64,000 nt of DNA from Segatella hominis (lineage in GTDB: Bacteria > Bacteroidota > Bacteroidia > Bacteroidales > Bacteroidaceae), in the NCBI RefSeq assembly GCF_004535825.1, contig NZ_SGVY01000005.1, positions 62,001 to 126,000 of the forward strand. The letters run 5' to 3'. Position 1 is the first letter of the stretch, and each line of letters starts with the position of its first letter. The translations under genes and the position numbers were made by a program. Positions 53,601-61,560 of the stretch are shown here, piece by piece. The notes beneath the pieces were generated by a model, which was not told the origin of the DNA, did not search any database, and worked only from the letters and a program-made list of their open reading frames with translations.

Positions 53601-53854
53601 ATTGAAAATGATTTTGACCGAACATGACCATGCCAAATGACCGCTTTTCTAAAATCCTGAGTCACAAGCCTTCATTTTCTTCCAATTCTATCAAAATGCA
53701 GCAATTGATTTCCCGAATATCGTTGTAAGGTGCTATCAGTCAGATACTTACAGACACCATCGAAAAATCTGTAGCCCAAAAATTTGTTTCCAACTCAAAA
53801 TTGTTGTACCTTTGCACCAGCAATCGAAAGAAAGCTTCTCTTGTACCAGATGTC
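53601..53854. other. Non-coding stretch between the amidase and HU-like relics
   Basis: No intact frame. It contains a well-formed promoter (TTTG at 53783-53786, TACCTTTG at 53807-53814) that now leads only to repeats and a relic. Confidence 0.5.
53807..53814 (+). promoter_or_regulatory. -7 promoter element of the HU-like relic
   Basis: TACCTTTG with a TTTG -33 box 20 bases before it (53783-53786), the classical Bacteroidota spacing. Confidence 0.6.
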
Positions 53855-53923
53855 GGTCTTAATAGACGACAAACCTTGGTCTTAATAGACGACAGGCGCC
53901 TGTCGTCAATGACGACCAAAATA
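53855..53923. repeat. 23-bp tandem repeat array, third locus
   Basis: Two near-identical 23-bp units starting GGTCTTAATAGACGAC (53855 and 53878) and a third divergent unit at 53901. Units 2 and 3 also form an inverted repeat, with GACGACAGGC facing GCCTGTCGTC. It lies in the leader of the HU-like relic. Confidence 0.8.
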
Positions 53924-53982
53924 AAGGCAAGAAATGAGGCTTCTGGGGAATTGAAATATCAACCATCTAAACAACACAAAGT

Positions 53983-54066
53983 ATGATTAATTACAGCATT
54001 ACCATGCGTTCAGTGAATAGGATGATGACCGAGAAGTTTGCCAAGCATATCTCCAGCCCCCATTAA
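53983..54066 (+). pseudogene. Relic of an HU-like DNA-binding protein gene
   Basis: ATG at 53983 opens 27 codons starting INYSITMRSVNRM and then TEKFAKHISS before a stop. Bacteroidota HU-like proteins start with a similar YSITMR stretch and have EKFAKHI some 35 residues in, so the middle looks deleted and everything after is lost. The stop overlaps the end of the convergent esterase gene. The promoter at 53807-53814 would serve it. Confidence 0.55.
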
Positions 54067-54902
54067 TACTCATTTCCCTCATTCTTAATCACGCTTGGAC
54101 CATCGATGAGCTCGGGTTTCGGAGCATTACGGTTTACACCATCATAAGCATTCCTTACATCCCCCATGCTGATGTCTATATCACGATTTACAGGGCGGTC
54201 TGGATCATTCAGCGTGTGTGAGAAAAGCCATTGATAGGTTTTCTTCATGTAGAAAACGCGGGCTGGCATTCCATGATTGGCACCTTGCCACCAATCATAA
54301 ATCAAGCGCGTATCATTTCCGTCACGTTTTAATTTATCTACTACTACTTTGGATTGCTTTACAGGAACAGCTCTGTCGGCTGTACCATGGATAATCCAAA
54401 ATGGAAGTTTCCCCAAACCGCTTACGTCTTTCAGGGAACAACCGCCACAGAGCGCCATTCCTGCTGCAATACGGTCGGGATAGGTGCCGCAGACATCCAT
54501 TGTTCCATATCCTCCCAGACTCATGCCTAAGACATAAACACGGGTGGTGTCACAGGAATAATGCTGCTTCACCCAATCAAGCATATCCATCACTTTCTTG
54601 GGACTCCAAGCACCTCCAGGGTTTTGAGGCACAAGCGTCAGGGCATCAATATCTCGGCCTTTCACAATGGCATCCAGCGGTCCGTATCTTCTTACTCTTT
54701 CAAGGTTGCGACCGCATAGACTGGCACCATGAAGGAAGATAATCACTGGCGTTTGCTCCTGCGTATAGAAATAATCCACTGGTGTATAAACCCAGAAGTT
54801 ATAGCCTCCAGGTATCTCATTCTTTACTGCCCTAAGAAAATCGTATGCAGATATCTTTAAGACGGAAAGCAATAATATAGTCAAACAAAATATCTTTTTC
54901 AT
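54063..54902 (-). CDS. Secreted alpha/beta-hydrolase esterase
   Basis: The 279 residues from the ATG at 54902 begin with a signal peptide (about 1-19). The fold pattern is that of dienelactone hydrolase / PHB-depolymerase-type esterases: oxyanion segment FLHGASLCGRN (57-67), nucleophile S128 in GMSLGG, acid D176 in HGTADRAVP, and H210 in GANHG. It is the last gene of the reverse-strand cluster, but a hairpin (54924-54962) separates it from the transglycosylase upstream. A weak -7-like TAATTTCG lies about 10 bases before the ATG. A role in removing acyl groups from glycan is inferred from context only. Confidence 0.75.
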   Translation of the reverse strand: MKKIFCLTILLLSVLKISAYDFLRAVKNEIPGGYNFWVYTPVDYFYTQEQTPVIIFLHGASLCGRNLERVRRYGPLDAIVKGRDIDALTLVPQNPGGAWSPKKVMDMLDWVKQHYSCDTTRVYVLGMSLGGYGTMDVCGTYPDRIAAGMALCGGCSLKDVSGLGKLPFWIIHGTADRAVPVKQSKVVVDKLKRDGNDTRLIYDWWQGANHGMPARVFYMKKTYQWLFSHTLNDPDRPVNRDIDISMGDVRNAYDGVNRNAPKPELIDGPSVIKNEGNEY

Positions 54903-54923
54903 GTTGGCGAAATTACAATAAAA

Positions 54924-54962
54924 AATGCAGAAAACCAAGATTTGTCTTGGATTTCCTGCATT
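54924..54962 (-). terminator. Terminator of the SGNH-MBOAT-DHHW-transglycosylase operon
   Basis: AATGCAG/CTGCATT with an inner CCAAGA/TCTTGG stem. The reverse strand continues into TTTTTTA. Confidence 0.7.
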
Positions 54963-55031
54963 ATTTCATATACTTTGCAACAAGTTAATATGCTTTCACA
55001 AACTATGAGGTTTGTTCTCAACCAGTTGGAG

Positions 55032-56300
55032 TCAGACATGATATTTGTACTTCTTGGTGGCCCGCTGCGGTATGGAATGGTCAAAATCAGGTGATAAACC
55101 ATTTCCTGTAGAAACTCCTCCTCTTGCTGATCCACAATAGCTTGACCATCGTTGCATGATTTTGGAAACGTAATTGACGGTCTCACTTCCACGCATATAG
55201 CCACATTTGATGATTGGCAATTTATAATAGGTAGGATCACTGAGCTTGAGAACTGACTCTGCCACATCATCCCAGTGATGCGGATTCTTGCCGTGTTGAC
55301 GTGTCAGTGCCATCGCATCCCGGATATGCCATGGTCCTGCATTATAGGCTGCAAGTCGGAATTTCAGACGCTCGAATGGGTCGCCTATATCCTGGAACAT
55401 ACGCTCGAATTTCGCCATGCACGTAGCCGAAGCGGAGATGTTGATTTCCGGATTGGTGAGTGAGGAAACGGGGATGCCTAATTCCTTGGCAGTGCCAGGC
55501 ATGATGGCCATCAGTCCGCAATAGCCTGCCCATGATTTTGCATAGGTATCAAAACCTGACTCCGTATAGCATTGGGCTGCCATCAGTCGCCAGTCGATTC
55601 GTGCCATAGGGGCATACTTCTTAAACAAATGGTCGTATTTGCTGATGACGCCTCCTGCTGCATTGATCATAGGAGCATATACTTTGTGGATGATAAGTCC
55701 TTCTGAAAGTATCCTCTTTTCTTCCTTTTGGACGTTAGCCAAGATATGGGGCGTAAACCAATGGTTTAACGCTTCTTCCAGAGATTTGTTTCCCTTGTTG
55801 ACTGCCCATTGGACTGAGGCGGTCGTCTGGTCAGAATCTTTCTCTTTCGATGTCTGGTAGGCACCGCAATAGGCAATATCATTGCGTTTCCCCTTCTTAA
55901 GCGGATAAGCGATTAAATCACCCTTGCCCTTTTTCAGTTTGTTGATCATGTCAAGCGTATCCTTGCAGAGTTCGACTCTTACCGAAACGCCTATGGAACT
56001 GGCAAATTTCTCACAGAGCAAGTAGTCCATACCTAAGCCCACTCCCTTATAATCATAATAGGTGGAAGGACCTGACAGGGTCAGCATGATCAGTTCTCCA
56101 TTGTTTTCTATATCAGCAAGCGAGAAGTTACTGGCAGAGGAACTGGAGTCTGATGCCTCAGCATCACCTGTCTCTCCATCCTCTATCACCGTTCCCCAAG
56201 GCGTATATTCCGTCTTCTTATTTTCCGTTTTGCATGATGCGGTCAAGGACAACAGACAGATGGTGAGTATTGCCGTCTCAAAATAGCTTCCTGTTTTCAT
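55032..56300 (-). CDS. MltF-like membrane-bound lytic transglycosylase lipoprotein
   Basis: The protein has 422 residues. A signal peptide ends at C23 (TASC), suggesting a lipoprotein. Residues about 65-205 resemble the periplasmic solute-binding domain that regulates MltF. Residues about 220-370 form the SLT domain with catalytic E247 (CYTESGFD), GLMAIMP (261-267, where most relatives have GLMQIMP) and AAYNAG. The enzyme would cleave between MurNAc and GlcNAc to give 1,6-anhydro ends, a reaction blocked by O-acetyl groups on MurNAc. It overlaps the operon tightly (1 base from the DHHW gene). A paralog lies at 63019-64000. Confidence 0.85.
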   Translation of the reverse strand: MKTGSYFETAILTICLLSLTASCKTENKKTEYTPWGTVIEDGETGDAEASDSSSSASNFSLADIENNGELIMLTLSGPSTYYDYKGVGLGMDYLLCEKFASSIGVSVRVELCKDTLDMINKLKKGKGDLIAYPLKKGKRNDIAYCGAYQTSKEKDSDQTTASVQWAVNKGNKSLEEALNHWFTPHILANVQKEEKRILSEGLIIHKVYAPMINAAGGVISKYDHLFKKYAPMARIDWRLMAAQCYTESGFDTYAKSWAGYCGLMAIMPGTAKELGIPVSSLTNPEINISASATCMAKFERMFQDIGDPFERLKFRLAAYNAGPWHIRDAMALTRQHGKNPHHWDDVAESVLKLSDPTYYKLPIIKCGYMRGSETVNYVSKIMQRWSSYCGSARGGVSTGNGLSPDFDHSIPQRATKKYKYHV

Positions 56301-56301
56301 C

Positions 56302-57882
56302 TTATTCTGCCTGTTGCTTGTCGCCAGATTCTGTAGGCACGGATTCCGGTTTCTGTTTTTCTACATGCTGATTGTCATGTTGTTTATCATGCTTCTTGTT
56401 GGCATCATGATGACTGCTCTGTTCTTTAGGTGAATCCTTCTTTGCATCAAGCGTTTCATTCAAAGCAGGAGTAGCGTGTGTGCCTTTCTGCTTTTTGGCA
56501 GAATCTGCAGTTGTTGACTTGGATGAAGTGCTTACGGAACTGTTGCTTGGCAAGATGGTGCCATTCTGATGGAGGAATCTCGTGTATTTCTTGCATATCT
56601 TATTAGAATATGCATTGAAGATATTGTTGGCAAACAGAATATCAGTTATCTTATTATCGCTGACATATTTGCGCATATTCTTGGTGAAATATCGATAATC
56701 GACTACATGGATTTCCTCAAAAGAATAGAACAGGTAGCCTGGAAGAGCATTTCCGAAACTATCCTTCAGTATCATGACACGGCGATGATTGTTGACATTG
56801 GTTTTCACCCGGGTAATTCGGGTGTCACCGCCCATGAAGGTACAGTAGGCGCCACCATTGCCGTCTTTATACTTATAGAAGAAGATGCCTTTGTATGGTT
56901 TGCCTTCGCCTATGACCTCGTAGTTGCGGTTGATTTTATAATCCGTATAATAGGTTTCGTATTTTACGTTCTTTGGAACATAATAGACGAAATCTTCCGG
57001 GGCATTCTTCAGGGAAATATCATGAGAATAACCATACATACTTCCTACGTATCCATGTACCACTTTTCTTTCATAACTTGAAAGCGGCTTGAAAGGAACC
57101 TTTGCCACTTTAGCGAATTGCTGGGCGGCATAGAAAGCTCCAAGAGGTGCCCAGTGGTGGTCGGTTCTGAGGAAGATGTTTTCTGCCACGTGTTTGCCCA
57201 GTGCAGTATAGACATCTACGGCATGAACATCCTTGTCTAAGTGAGCATAGATGTTGTTGATGGTTGGGCGTTCCTCATTGGAGCATCCCTTAGCCTTATC
57301 AGGACAATAGAAATCCACAGCAGTCGGTATGACCATGCAATATACATTTACCTTTGGTCCGAATACCTTCTTGTATTCATTTGCAGACTGGGCATAATCC
57401 ACACCACCCTTGGAACTACCGCCATAAGCCATCAAAGCTCTTACCTCTTTTCCTTTACCCACGATGATAATACCACGGTTGGCGATTTTGGCATTCTCTT
57501 CTGCCGTAATATTATTCTTGTATTTACCTACGTTTCTTTCTCCCATTTCCAGTTCTTCATCTGTAGGACCCGATGTCTCGGTGGCATCTGCTGATGCATG
57601 GAAGGTCACTTTTTCTTCTCCTACAGACATACTGATGAGATCCTTTTCCTGCATACTCATAGACATGAACACATCACGGTAAGGTTCACTATCGCTGAAC
57701 CAGGAATTGATGCTCTTGGTAAATTCACCCGACTTCAAACTTTCCAGTGAATATTTTGGAAATTTGGCAAGCTCTCTCTTTTCAAGTGCAGAGTATGTGC
57801 TCCGAGGAAAAAACAGGAAAACGATGGTGAATCCTAAGAACACCATACTCATGATTGATATGTATATATAATTCTGTTTCAT
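56302..57882 (-). CDS. DHHW-family acetyltransferase-like protein, membrane anchored, with long polar tail
   Basis: The protein has 526 residues. An N-terminal hydrophobic anchor (about 5-26) is followed by the AlgX/AlgJ-like SGNH fold of the DHHW family. RTDHHW (239-244) supplies D241 and H243, and DSFGNALPG supplies S375, matching the D-x-H and Ser of AlgX. Residues about 445-526 form a disordered tail rich in K, Q, H and S. The expected role is transfer of acetyl groups, delivered by the MBOAT protein, to an extracytoplasmic glycan. The gene lies 52 bases after its shorter paralog and 1 base before the transglycosylase. Confidence 0.8.
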   Translation of the reverse strand: MKQNYIYISIMSMVFLGFTIVFLFFPRSTYSALEKRELAKFPKYSLESLKSGEFTKSINSWFSDSEPYRDVFMSMSMQEKDLISMSVGEEKVTFHASADATETSGPTDEELEMGERNVGKYKNNITAEENAKIANRGIIIVGKGKEVRALMAYGGSSKGGVDYAQSANEYKKVFGPKVNVYCMVIPTAVDFYCPDKAKGCSNEERPTINNIYAHLDKDVHAVDVYTALGKHVAENIFLRTDHHWAPLGAFYAAQQFAKVAKVPFKPLSSYERKVVHGYVGSMYGYSHDISLKNAPEDFVYYVPKNVKYETYYTDYKINRNYEVIGEGKPYKGIFFYKYKDGNGGAYCTFMGGDTRITRVKTNVNNHRRVMILKDSFGNALPGYLFYSFEEIHVVDYRYFTKNMRKYVSDNKITDILFANNIFNAYSNKICKKYTRFLHQNGTILPSNSSVSTSSKSTTADSAKKQKGTHATPALNETLDAKKDSPKEQSSHHDANKKHDKQHDNQHVEKQKPESVPTESGDKQQAE

Positions 57883-57934
57883 GACTTTAAATGCAATAGT
57901 TAAATATCACAATCTATTTATTTCTTCATTTGTG

Positions 57935-58948
57935 TTATTGGCGTAACATTCGCTCGAAGCCTCTTGCCGTGGATTTTGCATAGGCATGCTGCAAGTTGTT
58001 GGCGAAGAGTATATCTGTGATTTGATTGTCATTGACATAGTTGACGATATTCTTTGTGAAATATCTGAAATCTACTACATAAATATCCTCAAATGAACCG
58101 AAAAGATATCCTGGCAAGGCATTGCCATAGCTATCTTTGATGATCATCAGTTTTCTTCCATTTCTTACGTCTGTCTTGACATGCGTTGTGCGCAAATCGC
58201 CACCCATGAAGGTGCAATATGCACTGCTGCTGCCATCCTTGTATTTGATGAAGAATGGTCCGGTGAATGGGTCTGTGAGGCTTGTCACTACCCTATTCTT
58301 ACCCATGTTGTGACCGACATAGGTGGTGACATAATTGCTGTCTTTAGGAATATAGTAAATGAATTTCTCCGGAGAGTTCTTTACTGTGATGTCCTTTGAG
58401 TAATGATACATACTCCCCACAAAATTATGGATGGTACGCTCTTCGAAATCGTTCAGGTTAGGAACCTTTACCTGTGCTTTCTGGGCAAATTCACGGGCTG
58501 CATAGTATGCTCCTAATGGAGACCAATGGTGGTCGGTGCGGGAATAAATATCCTCATCCTTGTGCTGCTTGAGTACTGGATATACATCTACTATTTCTAC
58601 GCCTTTCTCCAGATGCTGATACATATTATTGATGACCGGCTCTTCATCGCGGATCCATTCCTTGGCTTCTTCCGGACAGTATAGACCTGCAGAGGTAGGA
58701 ACGATCATGCTATAGATTCTTACATGATGCTTCAGCGTGTCCCGATACTGGTTGATGGCATTTGAATACCAAGTTCCTCCTGTTGCCAAACCGGTAAATG
58801 GTTCCAATGCTCTGATCTGGTTGTTCTCTTTGCTGATGATGATGCCCGTTCTGGTTTTATAGCATGTGGAATGGGTTTCTGCCATCACAGCCTGAGCGCA
58901 GAAAGAGCAGAATAATGCAGTATTTATGACTGTATATAATCTTTTCAT
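57935..58948 (-). CDS. DHHW-family acetyltransferase-like protein, secreted
   Basis: The 337 residues have a signal peptide (about 1-23, AVMAET). The catalytic parts align with the longer paralog: SRTDHHWSPLGAYYAA (D139, H141) and KDSYGNALPGYLFGSF (S273). It lacks the membrane anchor, the first ~120 residues and the polar tail of the paralog. The two arose by duplication. Different locations (free in the periplasm versus membrane anchored) suggest a relay or different acceptors, which is inference. It lies 18 bases downstream of the MBOAT gene. Confidence 0.8.
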   Translation of the reverse strand: MKRLYTVINTALFCSFCAQAVMAETHSTCYKTRTGIIISKENNQIRALEPFTGLATGGTWYSNAINQYRDTLKHHVRIYSMIVPTSAGLYCPEEAKEWIRDEEPVINNMYQHLEKGVEIVDVYPVLKQHKDEDIYSRTDHHWSPLGAYYAAREFAQKAQVKVPNLNDFEERTIHNFVGSMYHYSKDITVKNSPEKFIYYIPKDSNYVTTYVGHNMGKNRVVTSLTDPFTGPFFIKYKDGSSSAYCTFMGGDLRTTHVKTDVRNGRKLMIIKDSYGNALPGYLFGSFEDIYVVDFRYFTKNIVNYVNDNQITDILFANNLQHAYAKSTARGFERMLRQ

Positions 58949-58966
58949 TTTTTTGTATATTTTATA

Positions 58967-60409
58967 TTAGAATCTGGTGTAAATGAAGGCATTGTTGGTG
59001 GCTCCCACAAGCAAGGCTACGCTCAGCGTGAGGAGGATGATGGACACCACCGTGCGAGTTGCAAGGGTGATATTCTTTTTCATCCTTGTATTGTTTGGCA
59101 GGTATCTATTATACCACTTCGCCACCGTATCATATACAGGAAGACAGAACAGAATACCTGCCACCCATAACCAGAAATTGTCCATGCATGCACTTTCTGC
59201 TGCAAAGTCATATACGTTCTTGGCATTTCCACAGAACGCATCGAAGAAATGTTGCATCTTGGTAAAGTCATCAAAATAGAAAATTCCCCATCCGATGATG
59301 ACGAGCAACAGACTGTATATATGCAGCAGGAAGGAAGGTATCTTATCCTGCACCTTCAGCAATGTATATTTTTCTGCAATCACGATGACACCGAAATAAA
59401 GACCCCAGATGATGAAGTTCCAGCTGGCTCCGTGCCACATACCGGTCAAGAACCAGACAACAAAGATGTTGAGAGGCTGGTGACGTCGGTTTCCTCCCAT
59501 TGGAATATACACATAGTCGCGGAAGAAACTACCTAATGACATGTGCCATTTTCTCCAGAAGTCTGAAATGGATGTGCAGCAGTAAGGATGCTTGAAGTTC
59601 TCTGCAAAGTGAAAGCCTAAACATCTGCCCAAGCCTATTGCCATGTCACTATATCCTGAGAAGTCGAAGAAGATCTGAAGCGTGAAGGCTAATATGCCCA
59701 CCCATGCTCCAAAGGTGGATAAATTCTGAAGTCCGTTGGCAAGGAACTGGTCTGCTATCTCTGAAAATTGGTTGGCAAGAATCACCTTCTTACCCAATCC
59801 GATCAAGAAACGATAGCTGCCTTCTACGATGTCATACTGTCTTACCTTTCTGTCTCTGATTTCCAATGCCACAATATCATATCTGACAATAGGTCCTGCT
59901 ATCAGCTGCGGGAACATGGAGATATAGAGAAGCAAGTCCTGGAAACGGCGCTGGGCTGGCGCTTCACGGCGATATACATCTATGAGATAGGATATGGACT
60001 GGAAGGTATAGAAACTGATACCGATAGGCAGTGAAATCTTTGGAATGCCTACAGGAATACCTATCGAATTGAGTGTTGTTGCAAAGAATCCCGCATATTT
60101 GAAAGTGCCGAGTAATAGGATGTTGCATATCAAACCGATTACCAATGCCCTTTTGCGGTGGGATTGCTGACTGTCTATGCCAAGTCCGGCAAAGTAGTTG
60201 ATCATGACACTGAACAGCATCAGGAAAACATATACTGGTTCGCCCCATGCATAAAATATCAGTGAGAACAGTACAAGTATCGCATTGCGTACATTTGCTG
60301 GATGCTCGCCAGTCTTGAAGAATTTCTTATCCAACAAGTAGGCTAACAGATAGCACAACATAAAGGCTGGTAAGAATGCAAAGATGAAAAATAAATCGGA
60401 AAATACCAT
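58967..60409 (-). CDS. MBOAT O-acyltransferase (AlgI/PatA-like)
   Basis: The 480 residues include about 11 membrane helices. The family signature histidines are H289 in FWRKWHMSL and H326 in LTGMWHGASW. FQSISYLIDVYR and FPQLIAGPIVRY are standard AlgI/DltB/PatA segments. The enzyme would move acetyl groups from cytoplasmic acetyl-CoA across the inner membrane to its partner transferases. The two DHHW proteins encoded directly downstream are the natural partners, as AlgI-AlgX or PatA-PatB elsewhere. The acceptor is not identified by sequence. Confidence 0.88.
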   Translation of the reverse strand: MVFSDLFFIFAFLPAFMLCYLLAYLLDKKFFKTGEHPANVRNAILVLFSLIFYAWGEPVYVFLMLFSVMINYFAGLGIDSQQSHRKRALVIGLICNILLLGTFKYAGFFATTLNSIGIPVGIPKISLPIGISFYTFQSISYLIDVYRREAPAQRRFQDLLLYISMFPQLIAGPIVRYDIVALEIRDRKVRQYDIVEGSYRFLIGLGKKVILANQFSEIADQFLANGLQNLSTFGAWVGILAFTLQIFFDFSGYSDMAIGLGRCLGFHFAENFKHPYCCTSISDFWRKWHMSLGSFFRDYVYIPMGGNRRHQPLNIFVVWFLTGMWHGASWNFIIWGLYFGVIVIAEKYTLLKVQDKIPSFLLHIYSLLLVIIGWGIFYFDDFTKMQHFFDAFCGNAKNVYDFAAESACMDNFWLWVAGILFCLPVYDTVAKWYNRYLPNNTRMKKNITLATRTVVSIILLTLSVALLVGATNNAFIYTRF

Positions 60410-60473
60410 TATTTTTTATTTTATTTTTGTTTTGTAAAACTTTCTATTTTGACTGAGTGTCTGTTTGATTCTA

Positions 60474-61274
60474 TTAATATAACAACAGACTTTCTAATTG
60501 GTTGGCAATGAAGTAACCATTTCGTTTGGCTCCCTTGCTGTTGGTGTGGACTCCATCTGTCGTAAAAATCCTATTGTTGATTTCTTTTGCCCCCTGAATG
60601 GTTCCCTCATAATCCAGGCGGATAACTGATAGGCTCATATAATGGCCGCATTCTTCTATGATGTCACCGATTTTGTGAATACCTGTAACGCCAGGCTTGC
60701 CTATCTGCATCGGTGTTATCAATACAATCTGTGCGTCAGGAAAAGCTTCCTTTATCTTTTCGCAACTGTATCTGACAGATTCTGCAAGGGAGGTTACCTG
60801 ATGAATCGGTTTACTTAATACGGTATTGGAAGTCGCAGAAAAAACCTGCTGTGGAGTTTTGGAAAACAATTGAGGTCTGGAAGATTTGAACCAAGCATCA
60901 TTCGTTCCAGCCATAATCATAATCAGGTCAGGCTGAGGCTCCTTGCCTTCTTTAGTTGCTTGAATCAATCTCAGTACTTGATTGAAAATGACATTGTTAT
61001 CCGTCAACTTCTCAGAATATTCCTCTGTATTTATCTTTGTTTTAGAACAATTAGTCCAAGTAGCGCCACTCCTGGCATAACTTTTACAGGTAGAAGGGGA
61101 AAATCTCTCTTTGAACCATTTGCTCCAACCTCTGTCTTTGTCGCAATCATCTCCACCTATGAACGTATTGGAATCACCCAATAAGACAACATGCAGGTGA
61201 GAATGATTGGCTGCTGAGATATTAGTCATAAAGCCTATGACCATTAATATCCCTAAAAACAATTTAATCTTCAT
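60474..61274 (-). CDS. Exported SGNH/GDSL hydrolase
   Basis: The 266 residues have a signal peptide (about 1-22, NISAAN). SGNH blocks are GDSN (33-36, S35 the nucleophile), a glycine in the RSGATW segment, GTND in MIMAGTNDAW, and D-x-x-H in TTDGVHTNSKG near the end. Such hydrolases remove acetyl or other acyl groups from sugars. It is the first gene of the operon (promoter 61323-61330), 64 bases before the MBOAT gene, so a de-O-acetylase or alternative acetyl carrier role is likely (inference). Confidence 0.82.
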   Translation of the reverse strand: MKIKLFLGILMVIGFMTNISAANHSHLHVVLLGDSNTFIGGDDCDKDRGWSKWFKERFSPSTCKSYARSGATWTNCSKTKINTEEYSEKLTDNNVIFNQVLRLIQATKEGKEPQPDLIMIMAGTNDAWFKSSRPQLFSKTPQQVFSATSNTVLSKPIHQVTSLAESVRYSCEKIKEAFPDAQIVLITPMQIGKPGVTGIHKIGDIIEECGHYMSLSVIRLDYEGTIQGAKEINNRIFTTDGVHTNSKGAKRNGYFIANQLESLLLY

Positions 61275-61322
61275 TTTTTATTTCAGTCTCATTTTCAAAA
61301 TGTTATCTGTCTAAATCGGGTG

Positions 61323-61330
61323 CAAAATTA
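61323..61330 (-). promoter_or_regulatory. -7 promoter element of the SGNH-MBOAT-DHHW operon
   Basis: The reverse strand reads TAATTTTG, then CACCCGAT, 48 bases upstream of the SGNH ATG. Confidence 0.6.
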
Positions 61331-61368
61331 CAGTTTTTTTTGTTAATATGCAAACTTTCAGAAAAAAA

Positions 61369-61401
61369 AATCAGGAAAGACGAAATTTATCTTTCCTGAT
61401 T
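61369..61401 (-). terminator. Terminator of the symporter unit
   Basis: AATCAGGAAAGA pairs with TCTTTCCTGATT around a 9-base loop, followed on the reverse strand by a T tract. It separates the transglycosylase-symporter unit from the SGNH-MBOAT operon. Confidence 0.85.
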
Positions 61402-61481
61402 GTATTTATGACTAATTGAACAGTTTCTTTCCTATCCTTTATCCTGCTGGATTTTTTTTATCCATGCTCCTACTTGATTTC

Positions 61482-61522
61482 TTGCGTGGGCAGGGAGAAT
61501 TTTTTGCGTGGGCACGCAAAAA
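61482..61522. repeat. GCGTGGGC-type repeat, copy 2
   Basis: CGTGGGCAGGGA as at 3245-3256, followed by the perfect inverted repeat TTTTTGCGTG-GG-CACGCAAAAA (61501-61522). It lies in the gap between the symporter gene stop and its terminator. Confidence 0.6.
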
Positions 61523-61560
61523 TAAAACTACTATGAGACTTCCCGAAATGTGGAGGCTGA

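Noticed and set aside
53801-53986. 61-codon frame in the relic region
   Set aside because: It begins at a TTG just before the -7 box and runs through the 23-bp repeats. No family resemblance.
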